64,000 nucleotides of DNA. Source: Aerococcus sanguinicola. Lineage in GTDB: Bacteria > Bacillota > Bacilli > Lactobacillales > Aerococcaceae. Where the stretch lies: positions 124,001 to 188,000 of the forward strand of contig NZ_VYWO01000001.1 of NCBI RefSeq assembly GCF_008726925.1, read 5' to 3'. How positions within the stretch are numbered: the stretch's first letter is position 1; every line of letters begins with the position of its first letter. The position numbers and the translations under genes are program-made. The notes beneath the pieces are model-generated. The model ran no database searches, had not been told where the DNA came from, and was given only the letters and a program-made list of their open reading frames with translations. This document shows, in pieces, positions 57,329-64,000 of the stretch.

Positions 57329-58204
57329 ATGACAAATGAATGCGACGCACGGGTGCAAGTTCTACTAGAGGCTTTGCCCTATGTTCACCAGTTCCACCAA
57401 AAAATTGTTTTGGTCAAATTCGGTGGCCATGCCATGGTGGATGAAGCAGCTAAGATGGCCTTTGCCCAAGATATTGTTTTAATGCAGGCTGTAGGGATCC
57501 TACCAGTGGTTGTTCACGGGGGTGGACCTTTTATCGGGAAAATTCTCGAACGCATGGGTATCCAGTCCCGCTTCGAACAGGGGCTCCGGGTGACCGATAA
57601 GGAGACCTTGGAAGTGGTTGAAATGGTTCTCGATGGCCAGGTCAATGGGGACGTGGTCAAGCGCATCAACCAGATGGGGGGACGTGCCCTCGGCTTATCG
57701 GGTAAGGATGGTCAACTCATCCAAGCCAAGCCCCTGGTCCTGTCTAACTCTAAAGCTGAGCCCATTGATCTCGGTTATGTGGGCCAGGTCCAAGGTATTC
57801 AGAAAGACCTGGTGCTGGATGTTATTCAAGCGGGCTATGTGCCAGTAATCTCCTCAGTTGGAGTGGGCGCGGATGGTCAAGTCTACAATATTAATGCAGA
57901 CACGGTTGCCAGCCAGTTGGCCCAAGCTTTAGGAGCTGTCAAGGTTGTCCTCTTAACGGATGTTAAAGGGGTCTACCGGGACCCGGCTGATCCCCAGACC
58001 CTTATCTCAACTTTGACTGTCGATGAATTTGTTCAGCTCAAGGAAGAGGGGATACTTACTGGGGGCATGCTGCCTAAGATTGAGGCGGCCTTAGCGGCTA
58101 TCCAAGCTGGCGTTGACCGGGTCCACTTGATCTCTGGTAGCGAACCCCATGCCCTGTTAGAGGAATTATTTTTTGATGCGGGGATCGGCACGATGATTGA
58201 ATAG
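57329..58204 (+). CDS. argB: Acetylglutamate kinase
   Basis: A 291-residue amino acid kinase phosphorylating N-acetylglutamate. VLVKFGGHAMVD holds the catalytic Lys, VVHGGGPFIG the substrate loop, and VVLLTDVKGVY and LTGGMLPKIEAAL the nucleotide site. AAAGGAGG stands before the ATG. No N-terminal helix of the arginine-inhibited hexameric type is evident beyond a short extension, so feedback inhibition cannot be judged. Confidence 0.94.
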   Translation: MTNECDARVQVLLEALPYVHQFHQKIVLVKFGGHAMVDEAAKMAFAQDIVLMQAVGILPVVVHGGGPFIGKILERMGIQSRFEQGLRVTDKETLEVVEMVLDGQVNGDVVKRINQMGGRALGLSGKDGQLIQAKPLVLSNSKAEPIDLGYVGQVQGIQKDLVLDVIQAGYVPVISSVGVGADGQVYNINADTVASQLAQALGAVKVVLLTDVKGVYRDPADPQTLISTLTVDEFVQLKEEGILTGGMLPKIEAALAAIQAGVDRVHLISGSEPHALLEELFFDAGIGTMIE

Positions 58205-58214
58205 GAGGACTTAG

Positions 58215-59402
58215 ATGAAAGATGTATTAGACCAAGGACTAGCGAGTATTCCAGGTTTAGAAAGCTGTGGCGCCCACCTTGGCTTTAAGTATAAGAAGAA
58301 AGACATGGGACTCATTTACTTCCCTGACGGGGCTGAAGTGGCAGGTGTCTTTACCCAAAACCTTGTCCAGGCCCATCCAGTGAAATTCTGCCAGGCCCAG
58401 CTGGAGGCAGCTAGCCGCTTCAAAGTGATTGCGGTCAATAGTGGCAATGCCAATGCCTGCAATGGGCCAGATGGTTGGCAAGCTTTGAAGACTTGCCAGG
58501 CTTGCTTGTGTGATTGCCTTGAGGTGAAGGCAGAAGAATTTTTGATGGCTTCAACCGGGGTTATCGGGGAGAGCTTCGATGTGAGCCCCTTACTTGCTAA
58601 GTGTCAAAGCTTATGTGACCAGTTAGGAAGAACTTCTTCAGATGATTTTGCCCAAGCCATTCTAACGACTGACACCTGTACCAAGCAGCTGGCCTACCAG
58701 TTCGATGGCTACCGGATTGCGGGAGTGGCCAAGGGATCTGGGATGATCCATCCCAATATGGGGACCATGTTAGCCTTTATCGCAACGGATGCTGATTTGA
58801 ACCAGGCCCAGCTCGGGAAGCTACTCTACCAGGTGACCCAGAAGACCTTTAACCGGATTACGGTGGATGGGGACAGCTCGACCAATGATTCGGCCTTCTT
58901 AGCCGCAACGGGTCAGGCTGGCCCAGTTGATTTGGACCAATTCGCCCAAGACCTGGAAGTGGTGATGCGGGAATTGGCTCAAATGATCGTGCGTGATGGG
59001 GAAGGGGCGACGAAGTTCGTCACGGTAAGGGTTGAATCAGCCCAAGATGAAGCCCAGGCCCTGGCTGTCGCCAAATCGGTCGCTACTTCCAACCTGGTTA
59101 AGACGGCCCTCTATGGTGAGGATGCTAATTGGGGACGGGTCTTAGCGGCGGCTGGCTATGCAGAAGGCCTGCCGGTTGATCCCGACCGGATGAGCATTAG
59201 CTTCCAGTCGCTGGCCGGTGCGATAACGCCCTACCAGGATGGTCAGGCCCAGGTTATGGACGAAGACCTAGCCAAGCGAATCCTCCATGAAGATGAAGTC
59301 CTCATCCAGCTGAATCTCGGCCTTGGCCAGGCCCAGGTTGATGTCTGGACCTGTGACTTCTCCCACGATTACATTAAGATTAATGCGGAATACCGCTCTT
59401 AG
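58215..59402 (+). CDS. argJ: Bifunctional glutamate N-acetyltransferase / amino-acid acetyltransferase
   Basis: A 395-residue self-cleaving enzyme recycling the acetyl group from acetylornithine to glutamate. The autoprocessing site KGSGMIHPNMGTMLAF places the nucleophile at Thr184; the residue before it is Gly, where Ala is more usual. GDSSTNDS and the C-terminal DINAEYR-like INAEYRS are present. AGGAGG precedes the ATG. With ArgJ the pathway is cyclic and needs no ArgE. Confidence 0.93.
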   Translation: MKDVLDQGLASIPGLESCGAHLGFKYKKKDMGLIYFPDGAEVAGVFTQNLVQAHPVKFCQAQLEAASRFKVIAVNSGNANACNGPDGWQALKTCQACLCDCLEVKAEEFLMASTGVIGESFDVSPLLAKCQSLCDQLGRTSSDDFAQAILTTDTCTKQLAYQFDGYRIAGVAKGSGMIHPNMGTMLAFIATDADLNQAQLGKLLYQVTQKTFNRITVDGDSSTNDSAFLAATGQAGPVDLDQFAQDLEVVMRELAQMIVRDGEGATKFVTVRVESAQDEAQALAVAKSVATSNLVKTALYGEDANWGRVLAAAGYAEGLPVDPDRMSISFQSLAGAITPYQDGQAQVMDEDLAKRILHEDEVLIQLNLGLGQAQVDVWTCDFSHDYIKINAEYRS

Positions 59403-59415
59403 AAAGGATGCTTAG

Positions 59416-60618
59416 ATGACAAGTCAAAAAGAATGGAGCCAGCGCGGGCAGGCTGCCTTATTGAACTTATTTAACCGGGCTGACCGGGTAATGGCTAAGG
59501 GGGAAGGGGCCTATCTCTATGACACGGAGGGCAAGGCCTATCTGGACTTCATGTCAGGGATTGCCGTTAACGCCTTAGGTCACGCCCATCCCGCTTTATT
59601 GGAAACGCTCACTGCCCAAGCCAAGCAAGGCATGCATTTCTCAAATTATTATTGGAATACGCCAGCTATTGAACTAGCTGAAAAGCTCAGCCAAAAGACC
59701 GGCTTAGGCCAGGCCTTCTTCTGCAATTCCGGAACGGAAGCCAATGAGGCAGCGATCAAGTTAGCCCGTAAGTGGGGCCGGGAAAACAAGGGAGAAGAAG
59801 CGATTCAAATCATTAGCTGCCAGCAATCCTTCCACGGTCGGACCATGGGAGCGCTAGCTGCCACTGGCCAGGCTACCTTACAGGCTCCCTTTGCCCCCAT
59901 GTTAGCAGGTTTCTCCTATGTGCCTTATAATGACTGCCAGGCGCTCAAGCAAGTAGTTAATCAAGAAACCTGTGCCATCATGGTCGAGCCCATCCAAGGT
60001 GAGGGGGGTGTCCATCCCATGAGCCAGGCCTTTGCTCAAACTTTAAAAGAGCTCCAGGCCGAAGCCAATATTTTACTGATTATGGATGAAGTGCAAACGG
60101 GCGTTGGACGGACCGGTCACTTCCTAGCTAGTCCCTCTTATGGCTTGGAGGCCGACATGCTGACCCTAGCCAAGGGCCTAGCGGGCGGTTTCCCCATCGC
60201 TGCCTTGCTGGCGGGGCCTAAGATTCAGGAAATTGTCCAGCCAGGGGACCATGGCAGTACCTTCGGGGGCAATCCCTTAGCCTGTGCCCTAGCTCATACG
60301 GTCCTCGATGTGATCGACCAGGACCAGCTCTTAGCCAATGTCAAGGCGCGCTCCCAGCAATTACAGGAAGGGCTTGCGGCGATTAGCCAAGAACTTGGGG
60401 GCATCGTTGAGGTCCGCGGCCAGGGCTTATTGCTCGGCATCGAAGTGAGCGTGCCGGTTGGCGAACTTTGCCAGGCCTGCTATGACGCGGGGCTTCTCTT
60501 AGTGACTGCCAAGGGGAATGTGATCCGCTTCCTGCCCGCTCTCAATGTTACAGAAGAGGAATGCGACCAGGCTTTGCATATTTTTGCCCAAGTCTTAGAC
60601 GAGCTACAGACTTCCTAA
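59416..60618 (+). CDS. argD: Acetylornithine aminotransferase
   Basis: A 400-residue class III PLP aminotransferase converting N-acetylglutamate semialdehyde to acetylornithine. FCNSGTEANEAAIKLARKW, FHGRTMGALAATGQ, LLIMDEVQTGVGRTG and the PLP Lys in LTLAKGLAGGFPIAA are all visible. AGAAAGGA lies before the ATG. It closes the argFCBJD operon; argG, argH and carbamoyl-phosphate synthase genes are not in the window. Confidence 0.94.
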   Translation: MTSQKEWSQRGQAALLNLFNRADRVMAKGEGAYLYDTEGKAYLDFMSGIAVNALGHAHPALLETLTAQAKQGMHFSNYYWNTPAIELAEKLSQKTGLGQAFFCNSGTEANEAAIKLARKWGRENKGEEAIQIISCQQSFHGRTMGALAATGQATLQAPFAPMLAGFSYVPYNDCQALKQVVNQETCAIMVEPIQGEGGVHPMSQAFAQTLKELQAEANILLIMDEVQTGVGRTGHFLASPSYGLEADMLTLAKGLAGGFPIAALLAGPKIQEIVQPGDHGSTFGGNPLACALAHTVLDVIDQDQLLANVKARSQQLQEGLAAISQELGGIVEVRGQGLLLGIEVSVPVGELCQACYDAGLLLVTAKGNVIRFLPALNVTEEECDQALHIFAQVLDELQTS

Positions 60619-60661
60619 TGTTTTTGCTTCTAACAAGCCCCAGGGATCTGAGCCAAAAGCA

Positions 60662-60690
60662 TTGTTTGCTCAAGCAACTTGTGATAGAAT
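60662..60690 (+). promoter_or_regulatory. Promoter of secG
   Basis: TTGTTT (60662-60667), 17-base spacer, TAGAAT (60685-60690), 39 bases before the TTG start codon. Confidence 0.5.
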
Positions 60691-60729
60691 AGGGACTGTA
60701 TAATTTTATTTATGAGATGAGGGGATGTA

Positions 60730-60957
60730 TTGTACGATATTTTACTAACGGCAATGATTGTCATTGCAATTCTATTAATATTAGTCGTTATTGTGCAACC
60801 ATCAAAGAATAATCCGAGCAATCTAACGAGTTCTGATGCCTCTGTCGGTAAACGCAAGAAGGCTCGTGGCTTTGAAGCGGCCATGAACCGTTTTACCGTC
60901 GTACTTGGTTTTGTTTTTATGGTAATTGCATTATTAATTGCTAAAATTTCATCATAA
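60730..60957 (+). CDS. secG: Preprotein translocase subunit SecG
   Basis: A 75-residue protein with two transmembrane helices (about 5-23 and 52-71) and the connecting VQPSKNNPSNLTSSDASVG loop typical of Gram-positive SecG. It is a non-essential partner in the SecYEG channel. The start is a TTG at 60730 with GAGGGGATG upstream. The usual order secG-carboxylesterase-rnr is kept. Confidence 0.9.
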   Translation: MYDILLTAMIVIAILLILVVIVQPSKNNPSNLTSSDASVGKRKKARGFEAAMNRFTVVLGFVFMVIALLIAKISS

Positions 60958-60969
60958 GATTGACAAGAG

Positions 60970-60990
60970 CCAGGTTCAACCTGGTTTTTC
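60970..60990 (+). terminator. Terminator after secG
   Basis: CCAGGT and ACCTGG pair around TCA and TTTTTCTTTT follows. Confidence 0.7.
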
Positions 60991-61117
60991 TTTTGCTTCG
61001 GATATAATGTCTTGCTAAGAACGCCTCACTTTTAGTTAAGGCCTAGAGCTAAGGCAAAGCATTCACTGTCTGAACAATTAATAAATGGACAAGCTTGTTT
61101 TTTCTGAAGGGTATGGG

Positions 61118-61147
61118 TTGTCTTCCCTAGGCCGTCTTCGGTAAAAT
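61118..61147 (+). promoter_or_regulatory. Candidate promoter of the esterase-rnr unit
   Basis: TTGTCT (61118-61123), 18-base spacer, TAAAAT (61142-61147). A TATAAT farther upstream (61003-61008) is an alternative -10. Confidence 0.4.
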
Positions 61148-61180
61148 GAAAGTAAGTGAAAGATCTTGAGGAGGGGTATT

Positions 61181-61945
61181 GTGAAATTACCTGGACCATT
61201 CTATTTTAAAGCTGGCCCCCGTGCCGTTCTCTTACTGCACGCCTATACAGGGACAGCCAATGACCAACGGATGCTCGGCCGCCGCCTAAACCGGGAGAAT
61301 TATACGGTGCTAGGCCCTAATTTTACCGGGCACGCAACAACTGATGTCGACCAATTAGTGGAGACTCCGACTGCCCAATGGATTGAAGATGGACGGCAGG
61401 CCCTGGCCCAATTGCGTGCAGATGGCTATGAGGAGATTGCTGTCTTCGGTTTGTCCCTAGGCAGTAGCATTGCTAGCCGCTTGCTCTTGGATGATGACGC
61501 GCTCTTAGGAGGCGGTGTCTTTAGCTCTCCTTTGATGCTAGATTCCATTAGGGATAGTCAGGTGCCCCAAGCCTTTATCGAGTATGTGAAGAAGGTCGGG
61601 CAGCTATTGGGCAAGAGCCCCGAAGAGATTGCAGCTAAGGTCCAAGCCATCCAGCCTAAGTTAGACCGGCGCTTGGAAGATATGGACCAGATGAATGGCC
61701 AGATTTGCCAGGATCTGGCGGGCTTGGATAAGCCCTATTTCATTGCCCAAGGGGAGAAGGATGAATTGATTGATGGGACTGCCGGTAGCCAGCTCAAGGC
61801 TTATTTAGAAGACTTGGGCAAGCACGTTGATTTTGTTTCCTATCCAGAAGCCGGCCATGTTCTCACCGTAGGCAGCAACCACAAATACTTAGAAGATGAT
61901 GTCCTCAAATTCTTAGAAGGACTAGATTGGAAAGATAAGGCATGA
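61181..61945 (+). CDS. Carboxylesterase (Est30/YvaK-like)
   Basis: A 254-residue alpha/beta hydrolase. The oxyanion segment LLLHAYTGTANDQRML is near residue 17, the nucleophile Ser in VFGLSLGSSIA near 95, the acid in GEKDELIDG near 193 and the His in PEAGHVLTV near 224. The start is a GTG at 61181 with GAGGAGGGG upstream. It overlaps rnr by 4 bases (ATGA). Related esterases split short acyl esters; the physiological substrate is unknown. Confidence 0.88.
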   Translation: MKLPGPFYFKAGPRAVLLLHAYTGTANDQRMLGRRLNRENYTVLGPNFTGHATTDVDQLVETPTAQWIEDGRQALAQLRADGYEEIAVFGLSLGSSIASRLLLDDDALLGGGVFSSPLMLDSIRDSQVPQAFIEYVKKVGQLLGKSPEEIAAKVQAIQPKLDRRLEDMDQMNGQICQDLAGLDKPYFIAQGEKDELIDGTAGSQLKAYLEDLGKHVDFVSYPEAGHVLTVGSNHKYLEDDVLKFLEGLDWKDKA

Positions 61946-64000
61946 ATAAAGAACAGGTAAAAGACCAACTTTTACAAGCCATCAAGGCGAGTGACCAGAG
62001 ACAAACGGCTTCAGATTACAGCCGTCTCTTAGCTTACGATTCAGCAAAAGATTTTACAGACTTTGTCAACTTGATCGCAGAGTTGGAACGCCAGCATGAA
62101 ATTGTCATCCTGGAAGACGGGGCCTTGGACCTGGCCCAGGACTATGACCAATTGACAGGCCGACTCTCCGTCAACAAGAAGGGCTTCGGCTTTGTGAGTG
62201 TAGAGAATCTTGAACGCGATATCTTCATCCCAGCCAAAGACCTTAATGGGGGAATGAACGGGGATACCGTCCAAGTAGAAATTACCCAAGAAGCCAAGGA
62301 ATGGGAAGATAAGTCCGCTGAGGGCAAAATTAGCCAAATCCTGGACCGGGCCAACCAACAAGTGGTCGGGGAATTCTACCCCTTCTCGGACGACGACCAG
62401 GAGAAATACCAGGCCATTGGTTACATCAAGCCTCTCAACCATTCTTTGGGGCAGATGACCTGCCTCGTCACGGACCAGGGCCTCAAGCCCGTCGAAGGTG
62501 AAATTGTCCGGGCTGAAATCGTCGACTATCCGACCGCTAAATTAGCGATGACCTGCCGGGTTCTCGTCAAAGAAACGGTGGGCCACAAGGATGCGCCTGG
62601 TACGGATATCCTGGCTGTCCTAGCCATGTTCGACATCCCCCATGAATTCCCCCAAGAGGTGGTGGCGGAAGCAGAAGCTGTCTCAGAGACCATCAGCCCA
62701 GACGACTTAGCCAGACGGATGGACCTGAGAGACCAGCTGACCATTACCATTGATGGGGCGGACGCTAAGGACTTGGACGATGCCATTTCCTTGAAGCCTT
62801 TGGATAAGGGGGGCTATGAATTAGGGGTCCATATTGCGGATGTTTCCTATTATGTGAAGGAAGGTTCGGCCATTGATCAAGAAGCTTTTGACCGGGGGAC
62901 CTCTGTCTACTTAACCGACCGGGTAGTGCCTATGCTGCCCCAACGCCTATCTAACGGGATCTGCTCCCTCCAAGAAGGGGTGGACCGTCTTGCGATGTCC
63001 TGCTTGATGACCTTGTCGCCTCAGGGCAAGGTAACAGACTATCAGATTGGTCCTAGTGTCATCCAATCCGACCACCGCATGACCTATTCGGATGTGAACG
63101 CCATCTTAGCCGGCCAGGACCAAATCCTGCGCGACCAATACCAGGATATCTTGGCCATGCTAGAGGGGATGGCCGACCTCCACCATATCTTAGAAGGCCA
63201 GCGTAAGCACCGGGGGGCTATTGACTTTGACACCTCAGAAGCAAAAATTATTGTTGACGAAACAGGCTTCCCAGTGGATATCCAGCTGCGTGAGCGCGGC
63301 CTGGGTGAGCGGATGATTGAGTCCTTCATGCTGGCAGCCAATGAGACGGTGGCTAGACATTACACCCAAGCGAAGAAGGCCTTCATCTACCGGGTTCACG
63401 AGCAACCAGACATGGACCGGATGCAGAACTTTCTTCAATTCGTCACGGCGATGGGGGTCAAGGTCAAGGGGACTTCTTCTGATATCGCCCCCAAGGAATT
63501 GCAGGAGATCCTCAAGAAGATTGAGGGTGAGTCGTATGAACCCGTTGTGAAGATGATGATGCTCCGTTCCATGCAGCAGGCCCACTATGATACCGAAGCC
63601 CTGGGCCACTTTGGCTTGGCCGCTGAGGACTATACCCACTTCACCTCGCCCATCCGGCGTTATCCGGACTTGATTGTCCACCGACTGATCCGCCAGTATG
63701 CTAACCATGAACATAATACAAGCACCCAGAATAATCTGGGCGAGATCGCCGAACAATCCTCCAAGCGGGAACGGCGCAGTGTGGATGCTGAGCGGGAAGT
63801 CGACAGCCTGAAGAAGACGGAGTTCATGTTGGATAAGGTGGGGGAAACTTTCCCAGCCATTATCAGTTCAGTGACAAACTTCGGTCTCTTTGTCCAATTG
63901 GAAAATACCATCGAAGGCATGATCCATGTGTCCAGCCTCAAAGATGACTATTATAACTTTATTGAGAGTCACTTGGTCTTGATTGGCGAACGGACGGGGA
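61942..64000 (+). CDS. rnr: Ribonuclease R, truncated by window end
   Basis: 686 codons of a 3'-5' exoribonuclease of the RNB family; the 3' end lies outside the window. A helix-turn-helix-like start (residues 1-65) is followed by cold-shock domains (GRLSVNKKGFGFVSVEN near 70). The RNB catalytic domain carries the acidic cluster TIDGADAKDLDDAISL near 270-285, and RGLGERMIESFMLAANE and HFTSPIRRYPDLIVHRL follow. An S1 domain begins near residue 640. It degrades structured RNA and takes part in trans-translation quality control; smpB probably follows. Confidence 0.95.
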   Translation, partial: MNKEQVKDQLLQAIKASDQRQTASDYSRLLAYDSAKDFTDFVNLIAELERQHEIVILEDGALDLAQDYDQLTGRLSVNKKGFGFVSVENLERDIFIPAKDLNGGMNGDTVQVEITQEAKEWEDKSAEGKISQILDRANQQVVGEFYPFSDDDQEKYQAIGYIKPLNHSLGQMTCLVTDQGLKPVEGEIVRAEIVDYPTAKLAMTCRVLVKETVGHKDAPGTDILAVLAMFDIPHEFPQEVVAEAEAVSETISPDDLARRMDLRDQLTITIDGADAKDLDDAISLKPLDKGGYELGVHIADVSYYVKEGSAIDQEAFDRGTSVYLTDRVVPMLPQRLSNGICSLQEGVDRLAMSCLMTLSPQGKVTDYQIGPSVIQSDHRMTYSDVNAILAGQDQILRDQYQDILAMLEGMADLHHILEGQRKHRGAIDFDTSEAKIIVDETGFPVDIQLRERGLGERMIESFMLAANETVARHYTQAKKAFIYRVHEQPDMDRMQNFLQFVTAMGVKVKGTSSDIAPKELQEILKKIEGESYEPVVKMMMLRSMQQAHYDTEALGHFGLAAEDYTHFTSPIRRYPDLIVHRLIRQYANHEHNTSTQNNLGEIAEQSSKRERRSVDAEREVDSLKKTEFMLDKVGETFPAIISSVTNFGLFVQLENTIEGMIHVSSLKDDYYNFIESHLVLIGERTG

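Overview
The window looks like a low-to-medium GC Firmicute of the order Lactobacillales, most like an Aerococcaceae-type coccus (inference; no species call is possible by eye). Support: strong AGGAGG ribosome sites, LPXTG/YSIRK-like surface proteins, the MurT/GatD lipid II amidation pair, mannose-class PTS, T-box control, CtsR and CcpA-type operator sequences, and tdk-prfA-prmC-sua5-upp / murA-epuA gene order.

Layout. 1-10.7 kb is housekeeping: the 5' end of uppP, 6-phosphogluconolactonase, an AI-2E-family membrane protein, murT-gatD, tdk-prfA-prmC-sua5, upp, murA and a 59-residue EpuA-like gene. 10.8-26.7 kb is accessory: an LPXTG-anchored PHP-domain protein, an AT-rich methyltransferase plus two cupins, a mannose-class PTS divergent from deoC-gntR with paired operators, a 1666-residue GH101 mucin glycosidase, and an AT-rich NERD-helicase. 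26.8-32.7 kb is an ABC importer with a glycerophosphodiesterase and a phosphatase-like protein. A three-repeat TTTACA array with 11-bp period precedes it, and its binding-protein gene carries an in-frame stop. 32.8-42.6 kb holds an ECF sigma/anti-sigma pair, a GNAT, a MazEF module, the pabA-B-C operon behind a leader terminator, an orphan HicB, gldA, antitoxin debris and an AbrB/RelE module. 42.8-48.9 kb has tRNA-Arg(CCG), clpP with a CtsR box, and an AraC-controlled cluster of three Gfo/Idh/MocA oxidoreductases and a TIM-barrel isomerase. 49-54.6 kb is the cggR-gapA-pgk-(TIM-like)-eno glycolytic operon, in which the triosephosphate isomerase position holds a protein lacking catalytic Lys, His and the phosphate loops. 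54.7-60.6 kb is argFCBJD behind a T-box with two successive antiterminator/terminator units. The window ends with secG, a carboxylesterase and a truncated rnr.

The most notable signals are the TIM-like pseudoenzyme in the glycolytic operon, the Pho-box-like array over a broken organophosphate importer operon, the tandem T-box, the Gfo/Idh/MocA cluster resembling 3-keto-glycoside cleavage systems, and a possible PTS-plus-DERA deoxyribose route.
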